Source: Lepidonotus clava
Lineage: Eukaryota > Annelida > Polychaeta > Phyllodocida > Polynoidae
Reading direction: 5' to 3'
Assembly: GCA_936440205.1 (NCBI GenBank)
Contig: OW387148.1
Span: 28,203,961 to 28,267,960, forward strand
DNA: 64,000 nt
Below the pieces are notes generated by a model that worked only from the letters and a program-made list of their open reading frames with translations, ran no database searches and had not been told where the DNA came from. Within the stretch, counting starts at the first letter, position 1; every line of letters begins with the position of its first letter. Positions 58,150 through 64,000 of this stretch are shown in pieces. The position numbers and the translations under genes are program-made.

Positions 58150-58420
58150 CCATGGGGGGATTAGTTGCTCTAATTCTTCAACGATTAGCTGTAATTCGTC
58201 GATAATGAGCTGTAATTCGTTGACGCAACCTCCTTGTCAACGAATTACAGCAAGTCATCCACGATTTACAGCTAATCATCGGCAAAATATCGGAAATGTC
58301 TGATTTTTTCACCTTTGTGGTCGACAATTAGTACATCTAACTGTCAGACATTGTCGTGCCAGTGTGATTCACCATCTTCGTCGAAGATTAGTTGCAAGTA
58401 GTCGCCTCATGGGGATCCAG
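58150..58420. mobile_element. Foldback element with GCTGTAATTCGTTGAC hairpin
   Basis: A perfect 16-bp inverted repeat (58209-58224 and 58236-58251) with an 11-nt loop sits in a set of repeats of GATTAGCTGTAATTCGTC and its complement. The outer ends GGGGGGATTAGTTGC and GCGAC...ATGGGG are only loosely inverted. Confidence 0.6.
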
Positions 58421-58489
58421 TATTAATTTGAACACCAAAGGTCAATGGAGAAACACATCGTATGCAGATCACTCGACAGGTTTGTTTGA

Positions 58490-58783
58490 CCAATCGGTAA
58501 CACCTCAACCGCACCCCTTTTCCCCACCTTTAATCCTACCAGCAGCCACCTTGGAACACCCACCTTGAATTTAGGTATGCTCCTCATGACCGCCTTTCTA
58601 TAACCTCAGAGGGGAGGGGGCCCCTAAAGATGGATTGACAGGGGGAAGAAAGCAAGCGTCGGACAGGGGCCAAGTCGACGTGAAACAAGGACTCTGATTG
58701 GTCGGCGGGACTAATTGTGTCTGCCCATGCGCACTGATCAATGACACCCGTAATTGGCTGTTCCCCGGCGTGTTGTGGCCAAT
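58490..58783. promoter_or_regulatory. CCAAT-box cluster, promoter-like
   Basis: CCAAT or ATTGG at 58490-58494, 58697-58701, 58753-58757 and 58779-58783, with an NRF1-like CATGCGCA (58726-58733), in a moderately GC-rich stretch. Clustered CCAAT boxes spaced tens of bases apart are typical of NF-Y promoters. No adjacent exon was recognised on either strand. Confidence 0.3.
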
Positions 58784-58907
58784 GATTGAAAGCTGGCGGA
58801 AACCAGCGTAGGGTATTGATGTTTTAGAGTGGTCGTTTCGCTTGATTGTGTTCCAGTGGAAACAATCACGATACTTGACTGGAATGGTACAAGGGAAAAA
58901 ATATACA

Positions 58908-59195
58908 GGGGCCCGTTTCATAACAATCTCCGTAGCTATGGAGGTTTTGTGCACCCTTACAGAAACTGTATGTGAGTTTCAAACTCTCTTTCGCGGCTGT
59001 ATTATAACAAAACTCGCATAAATCGACCCAAAACTCATGTAAATCGACTGAAAACTCACGTAACTTGACCGAAAACTCACGTAAATCCACCTAAAGTCAC
59101 GTAAGTAAAAACAAAACTCACGCAGCTACTGCACCCCAAAAGGTCATCGTAACTTATGAAACACAAATGATACGGAGGTTTGATATGAAACAGTC
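58908..59195. mobile_element. Foldback element with GGGCCCGTTTCATA ends
   Basis: It begins GGGGCCCGTTTCATAACAA; CTTATGAAACAC (59150) and ATATGAAACAGTCC (59182-59195) supply the inverted right end. The inside is packed with AACTCACGTAAATCGAC words, five to six in a row on one strand and GAGTTT forms before them. Open frames with repeated SVDLHEF-like strings derive from it. Confidence 0.65.
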
Positions 59196-60254
59196 CACAG
59201 GGCATGGAGATATCTACTCAAGAATGTGTTCAAGAAGATCATTTGTTTAGGTTGCTTTATAAATATATATAAGAATCTTATTTCAAGAAAGGTTCGGTTC
59301 ATAACTTGATAACTATATACCATACGAATATCGAAATTATAACCTTACATTTGTTATCAATCGTTTTGCACAGCAGCTAGGAAGCACTATTATTACGTGT
59401 CATATTAAATGAAGTTGCAAACATTTATATTCACATCTCCGTTATCATACGGCCCCTATCTCAACTTATAATTCAATTCAATTCAAGGTTTGCACTATGT
59501 TTGGATCTTTGGACATAAAACAAACATAATAATAAATGCGCATAGTTCTTTTGTACTCCGCGGCCTGTCCTCATCAACAAAACTTTTTAGTGCATCCATT
59601 TTACCATGGATGTGTCAAGGTACAAAATACATATAACACATATACCTGGATCAGACAGTCACAAACACATGAGCAGCTCATTTGACCTATAAATAACGTG
59701 AGCAGCTCACCACAGCCTTCTGATGGCGGCAGACCACCGAGGTCAGGACCTTGTAAGAACAAGATCAGGATCAAGGACATAATGCCACAGCAAGGACTAG
59801 ATTCTGGACAACGAAGACTATGCATTTGAAAAACATGTTTATATCCGAGACAAAAGACAACCATATCGATCTCTTCTTGGGAAATAATCACTATTGGTTG
59901 CAAAGTATTCAAAAAGATCCACATGAATGTAAATGTACTTTTCTGGTTATTTTTTCATAATATTTCTACCTTTTCTATGTTTTGGTTTAACAGTGCTTTT
60001 TGAGCAACCCCCCACCAACGTCCCCGCAAATAAGACAGGTTATATGCTATATTTGGCGAATTAACAATTATGGATATTTTATGAGGCTTTTTAGCATTGA
60101 GAATAGAGTTTTTCCTCTGTTAGCCTACATGGTGCTTTAACTGACGCACCTTTTAGAAATAAGAGACCATTTAACTAATTGCATCCTAAACAGACCACAT
60201 CACACCGCAGCCACACTCTCTTTTATCTATCCCACTATGTTGCAGCGCATATAT
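59196..60254. other. No gene seen; two GAGCAGCTC words
   Basis: GAGCAGCTC at 59671 and 59700, 29 bp apart, in otherwise AT-rich sequence. Confidence 0.45.
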
Positions 60255-60550
60255 ATACATCTCTTAAACAAAAAGGTGTTACCAAAGGCCATGTTGTAGA
60301 CCACTACACCCAACATAATCTCACCCAACACGCCATACCACAACCACAACCACCAACACGCTCTGTACCCGTTTCAGACGACATCCCAGCAATGCACTTC
60401 AAAGCATGTCATAGCACATCAGTGCACGTATGTATTGTATCTGAAATGAACTGCATTTTAGCATGCGCTTCATTGTAGGCATTTCTAATCTACAAAATTA
60501 GACTACGAATGTTGGCTCGTGTATGTCTGGAGGCGTGATATATACAATCA

Positions 60551-60665
60551 ACTAACCGAGGGGGCACTAAGCCCTGATTATTGCCCCACTGTTGGAGGGC
60601 TGAGGGCTTTGCCCAAGACCCTTCACAGGGGGCAATAATCAGGGCTGAGGGCCCCCAAGATTAGT
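60551..60665. mobile_element. Short foldback element in the tandem array
   Basis: A perfect 18-bp pair AGCCCTGATTATTGCCCC (60570-60587) and its complement (60629-60646), with outer ends ACTAACCGAGGGGGC and GGGCCCCCAAGATTAGT. Confidence 0.7.
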
Positions 60666-61502
60666 TCTTGTTTTATTCTATATCAATAACCCTGAGAAAT
60701 AACACATTGACCCATTAACCCATGAAAAACAAGCGGGGCAGTAACGCCGTCCGTTATTCCACCTTCGCTAGTGGGGCAGGGCAATGATGAAGGTGTAGGC
60801 GCTACAAAGTTGGTATTGAATAATAAACTGATTACTTCAGTTCACTTTACATTGCCGAAGGGTCTGAAAGAGGTATTTCTGTGCCTTTATTGGGGTACAG
60901 TTTATACCTATTTTTAAACTGGAAAAGGTGTCCCCAAAAACCACGGTATGTCATGTTGTAGACAACAAAACCAACCATAACCTTACCCACCATACTGTGC
61001 TACAACCACTTTCACCCACACCTGTTTCTCTTCCATATTCAGGTACAATCTACACCTATTATATTTACAAAAATATGTGACCCCAAAGGCCATGGTATAA
61101 AATGTTGTTGACCACCGACCCCACCATATCCTCACCAACCATACCGTACCACAATCACAACCATTCCCCCACACCCCTTTCTAGATATATATTCAGGTAC
61201 AGTCCACACATATTTGCACGAAAGGCAACACTATGCCATGGTATAAACCAATAAACCCCCCATATCCTTACCCACCATACAGTGCCACAACCACTTTCAC
61301 CTGCATCCATTTCTGTTCCATATTCAGGTACAGTATGCAACTACTTTTACAATGGAAAAGGTGTCCCCAAAGACCACATTATACCATGTTGTAGAACTCT
61401 AAACCCACCTTACCCTATCACAACCACAATCATCCCACCTCCCGATGTATCCCAGCATGGTGCAGCCCCCACACATTTTTTTTTAGCAAAAAAGGTATCC
61501 CC

Positions 61503-61790
61503 TTAAGGCCGTATTCCACATACTGAAAGTGTACTAACGATTTGCTGCCGATGAAGAATCGGCAGTGCCGATGCAGAATCGGCAGTACTGCCAATAAAAT
61601 TTACTAACATGTTGGTAAAATTTTTCCTGCCGATTTTGAACTGCTTGCCTGTTTTCCAATTTCGGCAGCCGATTTTCTAATTCCAGCCACCGAAAGTGCG
61701 CTGAAAGTATGAGCTGCGAGTATAGAACGTTGCCATGGAGAGGCTCAATATCGGCGGCCTGCAATATCGGTATATGGAATATGGCCTTTA
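61503..61790. mobile_element. Foldback MITE, TATTCCAC family, inserted in a tandem-repeat unit
   Basis: Ends TTAAGGCCGTATTCCACATAC and GTATATGGAATATGGCC with TTTA are inverted; the core palindrome ACTAACATGTTGGTA is at about 61601-61615. AATCGGCAG, GCCGATG and CGGCAGCCGATTTT words fill the body. It interrupts the array at ...GGTATCCCC|GGCCTCC..., matching the uninterrupted GGTGTCCCCAAAGGCC of other units. Confidence 0.85.
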
Positions 61791-61960
61791 GGCCTCCACA
61801 TTATTGTGTTGTAAATCACCAAATCTACATCCCTACTCACCATATGCATACTGTGCCACAACAGACCTCACCAGCACCCTTCCTGTACCCTATTTCTGGT
61901 GCAGTGCACACACATTCTTACAACAAAGAGGTGTCCCCACTGACCGTTGCATACCAGATT

Positions 61961-63444
61961 AATATAGGTGCTGCAGTAGGGAGAGCCAAGTGTCTGACTA
62001 CTAAGTGCTCAAAGGGAAGGGGGTGTATATACAGGGCAGAACAGCCATAACCCCAGTAGGGGGTCATAATCATAACAGTTCTAAAGGCTTCTGGAAACTT
62101 GAAGTATATTTGAAATATCTTAGTAACAAATGGCTCTATATTTCTGATTTATAGTCCAACTAGCTTATGAAAAGATCAAGCATCATTTTTGTGAGAATGA
62201 AGAGAAATGTCCCCGTTTGACAACCCTCAGTAGAGAATTTCAGTCAAATTTTAAAGTTTGGGCTGTTCCCTGACTGGTGTTACATCCCTCCCCTGTTGAG
62301 GCTGCTATGTCAGGGGTCAGGGGCCACCAAAAGACCCTCCTGACCTCAAGATTACCGCATTTGGGCCATAACACCCTCAGCAGGAGGGATTCGTTAGGAC
62401 CCTACCACATTCTTCCCCTTTAAGGCCTTATTCCACCTTGCGCTGAGAAGAATTGGCATTGTTTTCAGTTAGCAATATGTCATCTGCCAAAATGCTATCT
62501 GCCAAAGTAAGCTTTATGTACGGAAACAAAGACAATTTTTCATATTCTTACGTTCCAGTTGGCCTCAATCTATGTAAGTAATGTACCCACTAACAGACTA
62601 CCAACCAAAGCGTCGTTTTAACATGAGAGTTATTTTGTAATCAAGTCAAATCAGATATCATGTCCATTTGGGTCAATCTAATTCTAATTCAAAGGCATAC
62701 AATAACCATTATTATCTGAGGAAGCCCTGTGAAATTTGTTAAGATTCTAATCTAACACCATGCCTTTGTACAAAAGCCTAAAGAAATTGACTATGCATTC
62801 AATGAAAATCTAGTCTAAAATAAAAATCTAAATTCCAAGTTATTCTTCTGACACTTGGTCTCCCATAATTAGGGAGGAATTCTCCAAGCTCACATCCCTT
62901 GGCTCCTGCATCTTGTGTACCAAGTCACCCTACAAGGACTATTCATGCAGAAACAGGAGTTGTTCAAACATGCAACTACACATACAGAAAACTACCGCAC
63001 AGTGAACTATCAAAAGTGAACTACTCTTGGTATTATTATGTGCAATTAACCTGATTAAAATGTAAACCCTTTATTATTGATATACGAATTAGTAGTTGAA
63101 AGAGTAAAATGTAGCCCAAAATCCATGATTATATTGATATACGAATGGAAAGATAGATGATACTTACTTGTACACAACCTTCTCAACAATAACAAACTGT
63201 CAGATATGTTAAAATTGATTTTGATGTTTTGAAAAGATTATGGCCCTGATCAAGATCATTGGTAACCTCAGTAATATTAGCCACAATTAACCATAATACA
63301 ATTTAATTGATACTTAACCTGTTAAGTATACCATGGTCCCAGTATATATAGACACCATCACACGAAACCATCTCTCTTATGGCCACAATCTTTAAAATTT
63401 GAGAATGAGCATTATGATAATAATATACTTGTTTTACCCATCAT
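61961..63444. other. No gene seen; lone foldback left end
   Basis: TTTAAGGCCTTATTCCACC at 62419-62437 is a TATTCCAC left end without a right partner. TTGATATACGAAT is repeated at 63076 and 63133. No exon is supported. Confidence 0.45.
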
Positions 63445-63545
63445 GTTTGTTTGTTTGTTGGGTTAGTTTAACGTTCGGCCAACTCTTTAGGGTTCTTTTA
63501 CCAGAATGCACAAGGTAAAGCTTTGCAGCTAGATTTACGCAAGAT
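63445..63545 (+). repeat. (GTTT)n dispersed repeat, copy 3 (partial)
   Basis: TTTGTTTGTTTGTTGGG, then TTTAACGTTCGGCCAAC, GGGTTCTTTTACCAGAATG and CACAAGGTAAAGCTTTGCAGCT, matching the first 100 bases of 42085-42300. Confidence 0.65.
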
Positions 63546-64000
63546 GAACTGCCAACTCTCTTACCTTCATTTTCTATTATCCTTTGACTGAAAAAGACCT
63601 CTGATGACAAGAAAAATTATTCTTGCCTAAGTATAATCATAGCAACAAAATCATAGTCTTGACATACCCTGCTGAAAGCAAACAAGGAAATCTATAGTTA
63701 AAATAGCCACTTAGTAATATCTAACACACATACAAACAGGTTGTTGCCCTTGTTAGATTGCAGCTGTTGTAGCTATGAAGGATCACAGGCTTAAAAGGCT
63801 CAGCGAGGAAACAGGGTCATTTGTCTTGTGACTGTCGCTAAAGCTTGTGGTTAGCCTCGGACAGAAAGGCTTTTCTGCTTATGGTTAATTGTGGCTAAGA
63901 TTACTGAGGTTACCCATGATCACGATGGGGCCATAATCTTTTAAGGAAGATTGATAGGTGATGTTAGTGGGACTAAATGGCAGACGACAGCTTTACATCA
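63546..64000. other. No gene seen
   Basis: ACCTCAGTAATATTAGCCAC with AATTAACCATAA (63266-63296) recurs inverted as TTAATTGTGGCTAAGATTAC with TGAGGT (63884-63911), followed on both sides by ATGATC and GGGCCATAATCTTT-like sequence (63231-63260 and 63916-63945). This is an inverted repeat about 700 bp across, so the last stretch is probably the end of another foldback element. Confidence 0.5.

Larger units (their letters stand above)
60255..61960 (+). repeat. ~140-bp tandem repeat, interrupted by two foldback elements
   Basis: The unit marker AAAGGTGTCCCCAAAGGCC recurs near 60270, 60929, 61077, 61223, 61361, 61496 and 61930 with ACCATACYGTGCCACAACCAC and TTCCATATTCAGGTACAGT blocks between. Steps in the regular part are 135-148 bp. 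The unit is CA-rich on the + strand. Insertions at 60551-60665 and 61503-61790 explain the two long gaps in part. Confidence 0.8.

Noticed and set aside
58866-59090. Minus-strand peptide with repeated Val-Asp-Leu-His-Glu-Phe strings
   Set aside because: It is a translation of the AACTCACGTAAATCGAC words inside a foldback element.

Overview
The window looks like gene-poor, repeat-rich nuclear DNA of a marine invertebrate, most likely a deuterostome (echinoderm, hemichordate or cephalochordate). The reasons are a spliced betaine-homocysteine methyltransferase (BHMT) gene with GT-AG introns, an intron-bearing tRNA gene, many short inverted-repeat DNA elements, tRNA-type SINEs, a 5'-truncated LINE and several satellites. 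Nothing looks bacterial. The assignment below deuterostome level is inference.

The one gene I recognise firmly is the 3' two thirds of BHMT on the + strand: six exons between 4030 and 11846 that join in frame to 287 residues. They carry the zinc ligands (an NC pair and a GGCC motif) and end in a stop at 11844-11846. The exons for the first ~95 residues lie before the window. The introns and 3' flank are packed with foldback elements, including one of 1.7 kb. A tRNA-Arg(CCT) with a 40-nt intron lies upstream at 2633-2744.

From 15 to 29 kb there is mostly non-coding DNA with inverted-repeat elements, a 212-bp duplication, a degenerate 314-bp tandem repeat interrupted by a SINE (24-26 kb) and a minisatellite (27.4-27.8 kb). 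From 29.3 to 35.8 kb the sequence is GC-richer and gene-like: low-complexity open frames, one well-formed candidate exon (30877-31032), an ETS/YY1-rich promoter-like patch (32.1-32.2 kb), and a candidate first exon of a membrane protein behind two perfect CRE palindromes (35.56-35.77 kb).

From 36 to 64 kb I see repeats and little else: SINE-like copies, a LINE tail (46.4-46.8 kb), one candidate terminal exon (47.4-47.5 kb), nested hAT-like elements (48.65-49.22 kb), a satellite with a three-monomer 356-bp higher-order period (52.5-54.1 kb), a 62-bp tandem repeat (56.0-56.4 kb) and a ~140-bp tandem repeat carrying a clean foldback insertion (60.3-61.9 kb).

Two patterns are not explained by ordinary annotation. 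First, a family of foldback elements shares ends (AAGGCCATATTCCAC or AAGCCCCATACCCAC) but each member is filled with its own short signature word in both orientations. Second, the nonamer GAGCAGCTC (or its complement) occurs 15 times in four tight clusters, one of them starting on the BHMT stop codon. I found no retrovirus-like or capsid-bearing element that I could support.
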